Positions 1 through 5,950 of a DNA stretch of 7,040 nucleotides are shown in pieces (positions within the stretch are counted from its first letter, which is position 1; each line of letters starts with the position of its first letter). A program made the translations under genes and the position numbers. The stretch comes from a bacterium (GTDB lineage: Bacteria > Thermosulfidibacterota > Thermosulfidibacteria > Thermosulfidibacterales > JALWSI01), in the NCBI GenBank assembly GCA_027080315.1, contig JALWSI010000085.1, positions 1-7,040 on the forward strand, in the 5' to 3' direction. The notes below the pieces were generated by a model. The model was not told the origin of the DNA and did not search any database. It saw only the letters and a program-made list of their open reading frames with translations.

Positions 1-1336
1 AGCAGGCAAGGCTTAAAGGGGTCTCTGAAAGATCAAGGTAGATGTTGCCAAAAAGCAGCTCGCCCCTTGGAATCTTTCCGATAGCCTCAAGATGCAATCT
101 GGAAAGAGAAGGCAAAAGTCTTCCCTTAATCTTGATTATCCCCTCTATTCCCTCCCCTGCGTCCTCTCCATCTCTGCTCTGAAACCTCAAACCCTTCCCT
201 TCAAGGGTGGAATTAAACTCCACGCCTTTACCGGTGGCTCTTCCCACAACCGAGAACCTGTCCTTCCCCTCAACACTTACGGCTGTAAAGGAATCCAGAA
301 AGGAGAAGAGTCCTGTATTTTCACCCCAGAGTGCAAAGGCAAAACCGTCATCCAAAGCCGTGGCATTGGCCTTTATTCCATCCAACCTTACCCCACCAAA
401 GGACGAGCACAGAGCAGCCCCAACCCTTAGTCTGGGCTTGAACTCCACAACCGTCTTTCCAGTAAGATTTCCAGAGGGCAAGAAGAAGGTGAAAGGCTCA
501 ATAGAAGCCCTGCCCTTCAGAAAAGATGCCTTGGCGGATAGTTCCATTGAGGGAAAGACCCTCTTCCCCCTTCTGAATCTCTCAAGCCAGACCGACGCCT
601 CCGCCTTGCGCAAGGCCCATCTTTCAAACCTCAGCTCTCCCTTGGCCTTTGCCCCAGCGTTTATTGAGGAAGACTTCGCCCTCATCCCATCAACCTCAAA
701 GCCCACAGCAACATCCCCATCCAGAGAGATGGAAGAAGGAAGAGATAGACTAAGGGGAAGCTGCAGCGAAACCTCAGGCTGTGTAAGGTCAGCATAAACC
801 GAACCAAGAACCAGGGTGCTGTTCTGACCAACAACCTGAAACCTCCCCAGGGCAAGTTTAAGCTCAGGGGTGGTAACCTCGCCTCCTTCAAACTCCCCTT
901 TCAGGATCCTCACCCTTTTGAAGAGAAAGACTTTGGTTAAGGCCAAAGCTGTGCCTCCCAATGCGCTGGGTGGTGGCAGAGAAGGAACACCTTTGAGGTG
1001 GAGTGAGACCCTTCCCAGATTGAAGGCCTCAAGAACCAAGGTGCCCTTGGAGACCCTGCCGGTGGCATTCAGACCTGTAACCGACAAGGTTGAGCCATCA
1101 TCCATTTTCACTTGCAGATCCCTGAGAAAGAGCCTGAAGGGAGCAAGCGCAAATGAGAACTCCCCCACAGTGCAGTTGCCTCTCAGTGAAGAAGAGACCG
1201 CCCTCTCAAGGGCAAGGCGGGCAAGCTTAGGGCCAACAAGTCCCAACACAAGAAGGAAAAGGCCAAAAGCGAGAACGGCAGACAGAAACCATCTGCCAAA
1301 AGAGAAGGAGCGGCGGTGGGTCAGATCCTCATCCAT
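1..1336 (-). CDS. AsmA/TamB-like envelope protein, N-terminal part (3' end outside window)
   Basis: The minus strand is open from an ATG at 1336 to the left edge, giving 445 codons with no stop. Residues 1-14 are short and basic. Residues about 15-37 form one hydrophobic segment (RWFLSAVLAFGLFLLVLGLV), so the protein is likely anchored in the inner membrane with the rest in the periplasm. The following stretch, including VGEFSFALAPFRLFLRDLQV, has the layout seen after the anchor in AsmA, DUF748 and TamB-type proteins. The remainder is a long run of short beta-strand-like segments with frequent K-G, G-R and V-E turns, as expected for the groove-forming repeats of this superfamily, whose members bridge or maintain the envelope lipid layer. 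The start lies 9 nt after the stop of the MBL gene in the same frame; its purine-rich GAGGGG abuts the ATG, so translational coupling is likely. The exact subfamily cannot be given because the C-terminal half is missing. Superfamily placement is by pattern, not by search. Confidence 0.72.
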   Translation of the reverse strand, partial: MDEDLTHRRSFSFGRWFLSAVLAFGLFLLVLGLVGPKLARLALERAVSSSLRGNCTVGEFSFALAPFRLFLRDLQVKMDDGSTLSVTGLNATGRVSKGTLVLEAFNLGRVSLHLKGVPSLPPPSALGGTALALTKVFLFKRVRILKGEFEGGEVTTPELKLALGRFQVVGQNSTLVLGSVYADLTQPEVSLQLPLSLSLPSSISLDGDVAVGFEVDGMRAKSSSINAGAKAKGELRFERWALRKAEASVWLERFRRGKRVFPSMELSAKASFLKGRASIEPFTFFLPSGNLTGKTVVEFKPRLRVGAALCSSFGGVRLDGIKANATALDDGFAFALWGENTGLFSFLDSFTAVSVEGKDRFSVVGRATGKGVEFNSTLEGKGLRFQSRDGEDAGEGIEGIIKIKGRLLPSLSRLHLEAIGKIPRGELLFGNIYLDLSETPLSLAC

Positions 1337-1345
1337 CCCCTCGTC

Positions 1346-2050
1346 TCAAAAAACAATCTCTCTACCCACCCCCAAAGGCAGAAACTCTCCCGGCCACTGG
1401 CTTCTGAAAAGGGCAATGGCGGCATCTCCTGTGCAGTGGGTGGGCCCCGCCTCTCTCACTCCAAGGGCGTAGAGCCGTTCCATCACCCTGCGCACCTCGG
1501 TCTCTGAGTGGTCAAGAAGATGAAATCCACCCATGACCGCTACGGGAGCTTCACCAAAGGTCTTTTTAACGTACTCGGCCATTCTCACCACCCCAGGATG
1601 GGCACAGCCGGTTATCATCAGAAGCCCCCTATCGCCCTTCACCACCAAGGCCGACTCAGGCACCACACCTGACACAGGGGCGGTTATGTGAACGTTTGGC
1701 ATTAGCTCAATCTCATTCTCAACCCAGCAGGGTTCCCCGCCAATTCTGGCAACCTCCTTTGCAAAGCGGGGAGAAAACCCCCTATGCATGAAGACAGGAG
1801 CCCCCTCTCTCTCCTCCAGCAGTTCCAAGAGTCCGCCTGTATGATCCCAGTGAAAGTGAGAGAGAGCAATGGCCTGGATACGCTTAGGGGAGAGGCCCAG
1901 CATCTCCATGTTTGCAAGCAAGGTGTCTCCGTGGCTTCCGGTGTCAAAAAGCACCACTCCGTCCTCCGTCTCAACCCAGCATGAAAACCCCCATCCCTCT
2001 TGAAGACCATCCACTGCAACAGTGTTGTCAAAGGTCACCACAATCCTCAT
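1346..2050 (-). CDS. Metallo-beta-lactamase-fold hydrolase, COG1237 type
   Basis: This encodes a 234-residue soluble, probably cytoplasmic, MBL-fold protein. Visible metal ligands are H65-F-H67-W-D69-H70 in SHFHWDHTGG, H151 in GCAHPG, H177 in GGFHLLDH and H205 in PTHCTG. A strand with FDTG (35-38) precedes the HxHxDH motif. The order GCxHPG, GGFHL, HCTG and a C-terminal GxGxxIxF is the pattern of COG1237. Members of that family are often labelled 7,8-dihydropterin-6-methyl-4-(ribofuranosyl)aminobenzene 5'-phosphate synthase, after an archaeal methanopterin enzyme. In bacteria the true substrate is generally unknown, so I do not assign one. The protein is shorter than many relatives because the region after the first motif is compact. 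A longer reading from 2122 would add 24 residues of basic, unconserved sequence. The ATG at 2050 is preferred because GGAGG sits 7 nt upstream and the ATG overlaps the TGA of the acetyltransferase gene. The AsmA-like gene follows after 9 nt. Confidence 0.9.
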   Translation of the reverse strand: MRIVVTFDNTVAVDGLQEGWGFSCWVETEDGVVLFDTGSHGDTLLANMEMLGLSPKRIQAIALSHFHWDHTGGLLELLEEREGAPVFMHRGFSPRFAKEVARIGGEPCWVENEIELMPNVHITAPVSGVVPESALVVKGDRGLLMITGCAHPGVVRMAEYVKKTFGEAPVAVMGGFHLLDHSETEVRRVMERLYALGVREAGPTHCTGDAAIALFRSQWPGEFLPLGVGREIVF

Positions 2051-2523
2051 CTGGCATCCTCCCCAAAATTGACCCTGTACAGGTAAGCCTCTTCGTCGCA
2101 TAGATGGGGAAACTTTGGACACCTCACACAGTCAAACCAGATCTTCTGGGGCAACTCCTCCTTCTTGCATCTAACAAAGCCAATCCTCTCAAAGAACCCT
2201 CCCTCTCTGGTCAAAGCAAACACCCTTGGAATTCCCAACTCAGCAGCCTCTTCAAGGCAAGCATTCACAAGAGCACGGCCTATTCCTTTGCCCTGCATCT
2301 CACTTTGAACAGAAAGGGACCTCACCTCTGCAAGGTCCTTCCAGAGCACCTTCAGGCAAACTGCTCCAACCACCTGGTTGCCCTCTTCAGCCACAAAGTA
2401 GTCCCTGATAGACTCGTAGATGTTTACCAGAGGCACCGCCAGCAGATCTCCAGAGGAGACGAACCTGCCAATCAACTCGTGTATGGTCTCGGCATCAGAG
2501 AGCTGTGCTTTTCTCACCACCAT
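2047..2523 (-). CDS. Short N-acetylglutamate synthase-like GNAT acetyltransferase (ArgA type, COG1246)
   Basis: This 158-residue protein is a single GNAT domain. It likely transfers acetyl from acetyl-CoA to the amino group of glutamate, the entry step of arginine synthesis. The N-terminus VRKAQLSDAETIHELIGRF, the DLAEVRSLSV strand (63-72), the acetyl-CoA loop Q77-G-K-G-I-G82, the FFERIGF segment (110-116) and the C-terminal ELPQKIW-D-C-x-x-C-P-K-F block (123-138) match what I know of the short, kinase-less NAGS proteins. Three cysteines (C132, C135, C142) cluster near the C-terminus. Divergent argF and argG next door support the arginine role. Substrate is inferred from family and context; another amino-acid acetyltransferase role is possible. 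A GTG at 2550 would add nine residues, but the family begins at the MVVRKA position, an AAGGCGG element lies just upstream of the ATG, and the longer start would run into the putative argF promoter. The stop overlaps the MBL start as ATGA. Confidence 0.85.
   Translation of the reverse strand: MVVRKAQLSDAETIHELIGRFVSSGDLLAVPLVNIYESIRDYFVAEEGNQVVGAVCLKVLWKDLAEVRSLSVQSEMQGKGIGRALVNACLEEAAELGIPRVFALTREGGFFERIGFVRCKKEELPQKIWFDCVRCPKFPHLCDEEAYLYRVNFGEDAR
2058..2064 (-). promoter_or_regulatory. Ribosome binding site of the MBL gene
   Basis: On the minus strand the sequence GGGGAGG lies 7 nt before the ATG at 2050. This strong Shine-Dalgarno decides the start of the MBL-fold gene in favour of 2050 over the longer reading from 2122. 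It lies inside the last codons of the acetyltransferase gene. Confidence 0.75.
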
Positions 2524-2539
2524 GAGCCCGCCTTTCTGT

Positions 2540-2568
2540 TTGACAATCACAACCTGGTAGGGTTAAGT
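2540..2568 (+). promoter_or_regulatory. Candidate sigma70-type promoter for argFG
   Basis: A perfect TTGACA (2540-2545) is followed after a 17-nt spacer by TTAAGT (2563-2568), a weak -10 with three of six consensus matches. Transcription would start near 2575, leaving a leader of roughly 25 nt before the argF TTG. The element sits in the 78-bp gap between two divergent genes of the same pathway. The -35 and spacing are seen directly; promoter activity is inference. No ARG-box-like palindrome stands out in the gap, and no convincing minus-strand promoter was found. Confidence 0.4.
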
Positions 2569-2586
2569 AGCACCCACTTCTGACAA

Positions 2587-2596
2587 AAGGAAGGGG
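2587..2596 (+). promoter_or_regulatory. Ribosome binding site supporting the argF TTG start
   Basis: AAGGAAGGGG lies 5 nt before the TTG at 2602. An in-frame TGA at 2581-2583 removes any upstream start, and the next residues (GKDLISLLDL) are the usual N-terminus of ornithine carbamoyltransferase, so TTG is the only sensible initiation codon. Confidence 0.7.
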
Positions 2597-2601
2597 AAGT
2601 C

Positions 2602-3531
2602 TTGGGAAAGGATCTTATCTCTCTTCTTGACCTCCAAGAAGAAGAGATTGAACAGCTACTGAAGAGTGCCAGCCGCCTTAAAGCCATGCAGAAGCGGGGC
2701 ATCTCTTACCGCCCCTTTGTGGGGAAGACCATGGCACTGCTTTTTGAGAAGCCTTCTACCCGAACGAGGCTCTCTTTTCAGGCTGGCATGCATCAGCTTG
2801 GGGGAGATTCCATATTCCTGAGCCCCGAGCACACCCAGCTAAGCCGGGGAGAAACCCTTGAAGACACCGCCAGAACGGTCTCCTGTTTTGCAGACATCGC
2901 GGTTCTGCGCACCTTTGCCCACCGCACCGTTGAGGTGTTTGCCCATAACGCTTCAATCCCGGTGATCAACGGCCTCACCGACCTGTTTCATCCCTGCCAG
3001 ATCCTGGCAGATCTCCTCACAATACAGGAGTGTTTTGGAGAGTCTCGCCACAAAATAGTGGCATTTGTAGGAGACGGAAACAACGTGGCCCACTCGTGGA
3101 TAAACCTGGCAGCCCTGTGGCCCATAGAGGTCAGGGTGATAACGCCTGTGGGATACGAACCCTCAGAAGACGTGGTTGAACACGCCAAGAGGTGTGGAGG
3201 AAAGGTCATTGTGACCTCAGAGCTAAAGGCTGTGAAAGGGGCCCACGTGATCTACACCGACGTGTGGGCAAGTATGGGTCAAGAGAAGGAGCACCAGAAG
3301 AGGGTGAGTGAGTTCAAAGGCTACCAGGTGAACAGCAGGTTGATGGAGCTTACAGAGAAAGATGCTATTTTCATGCACTGTCTGCCTGCTCACCGAGGCG
3401 AAGAGGTTACAGCAGAGGTGATTGACGGTCCTAAATCTGTTGTTTGGCAAGAAGCCGAAAACAGGCTGCACATGCAGAAAGCTATCGTGATAAAGCTAAT
3501 GGGAGGAGAAGGAGATGTCGTCGTTAAATAA
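2602..3531 (+). CDS. argF: Ornithine carbamoyltransferase
   Basis: The enzyme carbamoylates ornithine with carbamoyl phosphate to give citrulline in the cytoplasm. The 309-residue protein is normal length for the family. The carbamoyl-phosphate loop is S52-T-R-T-R56, followed by R103-T, the H130-P-C-Q133 motif and GDGNN-V-AHSW (157-166). The ornithine loop D220-VWA-S-M-G226 and the H259-C-L-P262 motif are intact. The SMG loop separates it from aspartate carbamoyltransferase. Initiation is at TTG, set by a good Shine-Dalgarno and an in-frame stop just upstream. The gene diverges from the NAGS-like gene and its 3' end overlaps argG by 17 nt, so the two are surely co-transcribed and probably translationally coupled. 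The arginine-biosynthetic neighbourhood favours an anabolic role over the catabolic deiminase pathway (arcB). AGG is the commonest arginine codon (6 of 16). Confidence 0.97.
   Translation: MGKDLISLLDLQEEEIEQLLKSASRLKAMQKRGISYRPFVGKTMALLFEKPSTRTRLSFQAGMHQLGGDSIFLSPEHTQLSRGETLEDTARTVSCFADIAVLRTFAHRTVEVFAHNASIPVINGLTDLFHPCQILADLLTIQECFGESRHKIVAFVGDGNNVAHSWINLAALWPIEVRVITPVGYEPSEDVVEHAKRCGGKVIVTSELKAVKGAHVIYTDVWASMGQEKEHQKRVSEFKGYQVNSRLMELTEKDAIFMHCLPAHRGEEVTAEVIDGPKSVVWQEAENRLHMQKAIVIKLMGGEGDVVVK
3501..3514 (+). promoter_or_regulatory. Ribosome binding site of argG inside the argF end
   Basis: The purine-rich run GGGAGGAGAAGGAG ends directly at the argG ATG (3515). GGGAGGAG gives a spacing of 6 nt. 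It encodes the MGGEG residues near the ArgF C-terminus, so coding and initiation signals are superimposed. Confidence 0.65.
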
Positions 3532-4711
3532 GGTGGTTCTGGCGTACTCCGGGGGATTGGACACATCCATAATGATTCCCTGGTTAAAGGAGAAGTATGG
3601 ATGTGAGGTGGTGGCCTTCGCTGCAGATGTGGGCCAGCAGGAAGATATGGACAAGGTGAAAGAGAAGGCCTTAGCCACTGGCGCCTGCGAAGCCTATGTG
3701 CTGGACCTAAAAGAGGAGTTTTTGAGAGACTACTGCTTCAAGGCTCTGAAGGCAGGGGCCATCTACGAAGGCAAGTATCCCTTGGGGACAGCGCTGAACC
3801 GTCCCATAATCTCCAAATACTTGGTTGAAATTGCCAAGAAGACCGGAGCAGATGCAGTGGTGCACGGGGCCACAGGAAAGGGCAACGACCAGGTGAGGTT
3901 TGAGGTCTCAGTAATGGCTTTGGACGCCAACCTGAAGTGCATAGCCCCTGTTCGCACCTGGGAGTTCAAGTCCCGTCAGGAGGAGATCGCCTACGCCCAG
4001 GAGAAGAACATTCCCATAGAGGTCTCCGTTGAGAAGCCCTACAGCATTGACCGCAACCTTTGGAGCATCAGCATTGAGTGCGGAGTGCTTGAGGACCCCT
4101 GGAACGAGCCTCCAGAAGACGCCTACCTCATCACCACCTCTCCAGAAAAGGCCCCCAACGAGCCCCTTTACCTTGAGATTGAGTTTGAGAAGGGTGAGCC
4201 TGTTGCTGTGAACGGCAAGAGGATGAACCCTGTTGAGATGATAGTTGAACTCAACGAAATGGCAGGAAAGCACGGGGTTGGCAGGGTGGACATAGTTGAA
4301 GACAGGCTCGTTGGCATAAAGTCAAGGGAGATCTACGAGGCACCGGGAGCCACGGTGCTGCTAACGGCCCACAAAGAGCTTGAGTATTTAGTGCTTGACA
4401 GAGAGACCTTCCGCTACAAAGAACACTTGGCCATCAAGTACGCCGATCTGGTTTACTATGGCTACTGGTTCTCTCCTCTGCGTGAGGCTTTGGACGCCTT
4501 TGTGGATGAGACCCAGAAGAGGGTGAACGGGGTGGTCAGGCTTAAACTCTACAAGGGCAACTGCGTGCCTGTGGGGAGAAAATCCCCCAACTCCCTCTAC
4601 AACTTCAACCTTGCAACCTACGATCCAGAAGACTCCTTTGACCACAGAACAGGAGAAGGCTTCTGCAAGGTATGGGGCCTTCCTCTCATGGTGGCAGGTT
4701 CAAGAAAGTGA
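3515..4711 (+). CDS. argG: Argininosuccinate synthase
   Basis: ArgG joins citrulline and aspartate with ATP hydrolysis to AMP and pyrophosphate, forming argininosuccinate. The 398-residue length is typical. The N-terminal PP-loop motif is A10-Y-S-G-G-L-D-T-S18. The citrulline/aspartate site is seen in YEGKYPLGTALNRP (84-97) and HGATGKGNDQVRFE (117-130), followed by the conserved EFKSRQEEI (150-158) and PYSIDRNLW (175-183) segments of the synthetase domain. All key residues appear intact. It starts within argF (17-nt overlap) behind a strong purine-rich ribosome binding site, so production of the two consecutive enzymes is probably matched. argH, which often follows in arginine clusters, is not found downstream in this window; a hairpin and an unrelated channel gene follow instead. 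Confidence 0.98.
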   Translation: MSSLNKVVLAYSGGLDTSIMIPWLKEKYGCEVVAFAADVGQQEDMDKVKEKALATGACEAYVLDLKEEFLRDYCFKALKAGAIYEGKYPLGTALNRPIISKYLVEIAKKTGADAVVHGATGKGNDQVRFEVSVMALDANLKCIAPVRTWEFKSRQEEIAYAQEKNIPIEVSVEKPYSIDRNLWSISIECGVLEDPWNEPPEDAYLITTSPEKAPNEPLYLEIEFEKGEPVAVNGKRMNPVEMIVELNEMAGKHGVGRVDIVEDRLVGIKSREIYEAPGATVLLTAHKELEYLVLDRETFRYKEHLAIKYADLVYYGYWFSPLREALDAFVDETQKRVNGVVRLKLYKGNCVPVGRKSPNSLYNFNLATYDPEDSFDHRTGEGFCKVWGLPLMVAGSRK

Positions 4712-4718
4712 CCCAAAA

Positions 4719-4746
4719 GGAGGGCCTTGCTGCTGCAAGGTCCTCC
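4719..4746 (+). terminator. Hairpin after argG, possible terminator or mRNA-stabilising stem
   Basis: The arms GGAGGGCCTTGC (4719-4730) and GCAAGGTCCTCC (4735-4746) pair over 12 bp with one G.U, closing a TGCT loop, 7 nt after the argG stop. On the plus strand no U-tract follows, so classic intrinsic termination is uncertain; a 3' stabilising stem or Rho-related role is possible. Read on the minus strand the stem is followed by TTTT, but no minus-strand gene ends here. The remaining gap to 4832 shows no further convincing element apart from the ribosome binding site. Confidence 0.5.
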
Positions 4747-4820
4747 ATCACAATCCCATTTCACCTTAGTGGGAGAAGATCTCGTCCAGACCCTGTTTGA
4801 CGAAAAGCCCCAAAATAGTT

Positions 4821-4828
4821 GAGAGGAG
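4821..4828 (+). promoter_or_regulatory. Ribosome binding site of the MscS-type channel gene
   Basis: GAGAGGAG lies 3 nt before the ATG at 4832. An in-frame TGA at 4820-4822 fixes this as the first possible start. It is followed by a clear signal peptide, which supports it. Confidence 0.6.
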
Positions 4829-4831
4829 CAC

Positions 4832-5950
4832 ATGCTAAGGATAAGGCCGCTCATTTTATGCCTATGTATGCTCGTGTTGCCTCTCGTGGCTGGGGCATCA
4901 CCTCCCAACACTGTTCCCTTCAACCTTAAAGAGGCAAAGAAGGGCATAGACCCTAAAGAGGTTGAGGAGAAACTCAAGGATTGCCAGAAGATTGTGGCAT
5001 ATCTGAACAGCCTAACTCAAGGCGAACCCCACCAGAAAGAGAACCTATCCCAGGCAGCTGACCTTTTTCAGGGAGCCATCTATCAGCTAACCAAGCTAAA
5101 GGTTGACCTATCAGCGCCCACAGAGGGGATCTCAATCTCCATCCCTGAGCTCACAAACTCTCCACCCTACCCCTTGAAGCTCTACATGGATCTTCTAAGT
5201 GAATACTCAACCATTGCCCAGCAGCTGGAATCGGCCAACCTGAAAACCCAGCTTCTGCAAGACGAGCTGGACAGCTTAGAAGAAGAGATAAACGACCTGA
5301 CCCCCCAGTGGGTTTCACTGAAGCAGAAAATTCCCGATGTTTCATACTATCTGGTGCTGGCACAGCTCATAAACTCACAGGCCCAATACCTCTACGGCCT
5401 TTTGAAGCTATCCCTAACCCAGAAGAGGATAGAACAGCTTTCACAGCTCCAAACAAAGGTGGAAACCTTGCTCAAAAAGGTGTTTCTCCATTTAAAGATA
5501 GAGAAGAAGGACCTTGATGCCGCTCAAGCGAGTTACCAGAAAACCAAGGCTCTATTGGAAAAGGTACGCAATCAGGTAAGAAATGAGCTCACCCGCCTGA
5601 ACCGCAAAATGGCCCTTCTTGAGGTGAGAAAGACCCGGGTTATTGAGAAGCTCAACGCGGCAAACACGCCATCTACAAGGAAGAACACCCTTAAGATAGA
5701 GAAAACAAGGTTTGAGGTGATGCAAGAGGAGGCCCAGATCTCAAGGAAGATCATCTCTCAAAAAGAGAGAAGCGCCCTTCTAGACTACACAGGAGCATCC
5801 TTCAGGCTTCAGTGGCTAAAATGCTATGTGGGTACCTGTACAACCCAGGAGAAGGTTAAGAACATTGGGCTTTGGAAGGATCGCATATCCAAGCTTGACA
5901 GCTACCTGACCTCGGTTAAAGCCGCCATAAACAGGACTTATCACCCTTGA
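4832..5950 (+). CDS. MscS-type channel, N-terminal periplasmic coiled-coil part (ends in premature TGA)
   Basis: The 372-residue reading begins with a signal peptide: basic MLRIR, a hydrophobic core (residues 6-20) and an A-G-A site, so cleavage after A22 is likely; there is no lipobox. The mature part is mainly predicted helix. A coiled-coil stretch lies near QQLESANLKTQLLQDELD (about 130-165), and a long helical region covers roughly 190-320. Cysteines C331 and C336 (CYVGTC) could form a periplasmic disulfide. No membrane segment follows in this frame; it ends at TGA 5948-5950. Large MscS relatives such as E. coli MscK and MscM have secreted, helical periplasmic domains ahead of the channel, which fits the role here. 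The channel domain follows directly in the +1 frame, so I read this as the front part of one broken gene. A separate periplasmic protein encoded just before a channel gene is the alternative. Confidence 0.72.
   Translation: MLRIRPLILCLCMLVLPLVAGASPPNTVPFNLKEAKKGIDPKEVEEKLKDCQKIVAYLNSLTQGEPHQKENLSQAADLFQGAIYQLTKLKVDLSAPTEGISISIPELTNSPPYPLKLYMDLLSEYSTIAQQLESANLKTQLLQDELDSLEEEINDLTPQWVSLKQKIPDVSYYLVLAQLINSQAQYLYGLLKLSLTQKRIEQLSQLQTKVETLLKKVFLHLKIEKKDLDAAQASYQKTKALLEKVRNQVRNELTRLNRKMALLEVRKTRVIEKLNAANTPSTRKNTLKIEKTRFEVMQEEAQISRKIISQKERSALLDYTGASFRLQWLKCYVGTCTTQEKVKNIGLWKDRISKLDSYLTSVKAAINRTYHP
5931..5950 (+). other. Frame transition within the channel gene
   Basis: The signal-peptide frame is open to TGA 5948-5950. 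The channel frame is open from just after a TAA at 5928-5930. Any join must therefore occur in these 20 nt and needs a +1 shift. Removing one G from the AGG at 5933-5935 would give the smooth helical join AINR-LITLEQSS, the simplest repair. The in-frame end is CAC-CCT-TGA-A, where a +1 slip from CCT to CTT would also enter the second frame at GAA. Which explanation holds cannot be told from this sequence. Confidence 0.7.

Noticed and set aside
207-1472. Long plus-strand open readings opposite the AsmA-like gene (207-797 and 870-1472)
   Set aside because: The minus strand has a continuous 445-codon frame with an anchor segment and strand-like repeats. The plus-strand readings are low-complexity, rich in S, P, K and R, and lack good starts.
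2047-2122. Longer MBL start at 2122
   Set aside because: The added 24 residues overlap the acetyltransferase C-terminus, show no family-like sequence, and the internal ATG at 2050 has GGAGG at 7 nt.
2104-2583. Plus-strand open reading of 159 codons opposite the acetyltransferase gene
   Set aside because: It is antisense to a clearly recognised GNAT gene with intact motifs and has no recognisable features.
4708-4800. Thirty-codon reading starting GTG that overlaps the argG stop as GTGA
   Set aside because: The junction looks like translational coupling, but the product resembles nothing I know, it runs through the hairpin arms, and it has no clear Shine-Dalgarno. It does not match an ArgH N-terminus.
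4797-4820. TTGACG as a -35 for the channel gene
   Set aside because: No acceptable -10 lies at 16-18 nt; that position coincides with the ribosome binding site. Read-through from argFG or an unseen promoter is as likely.
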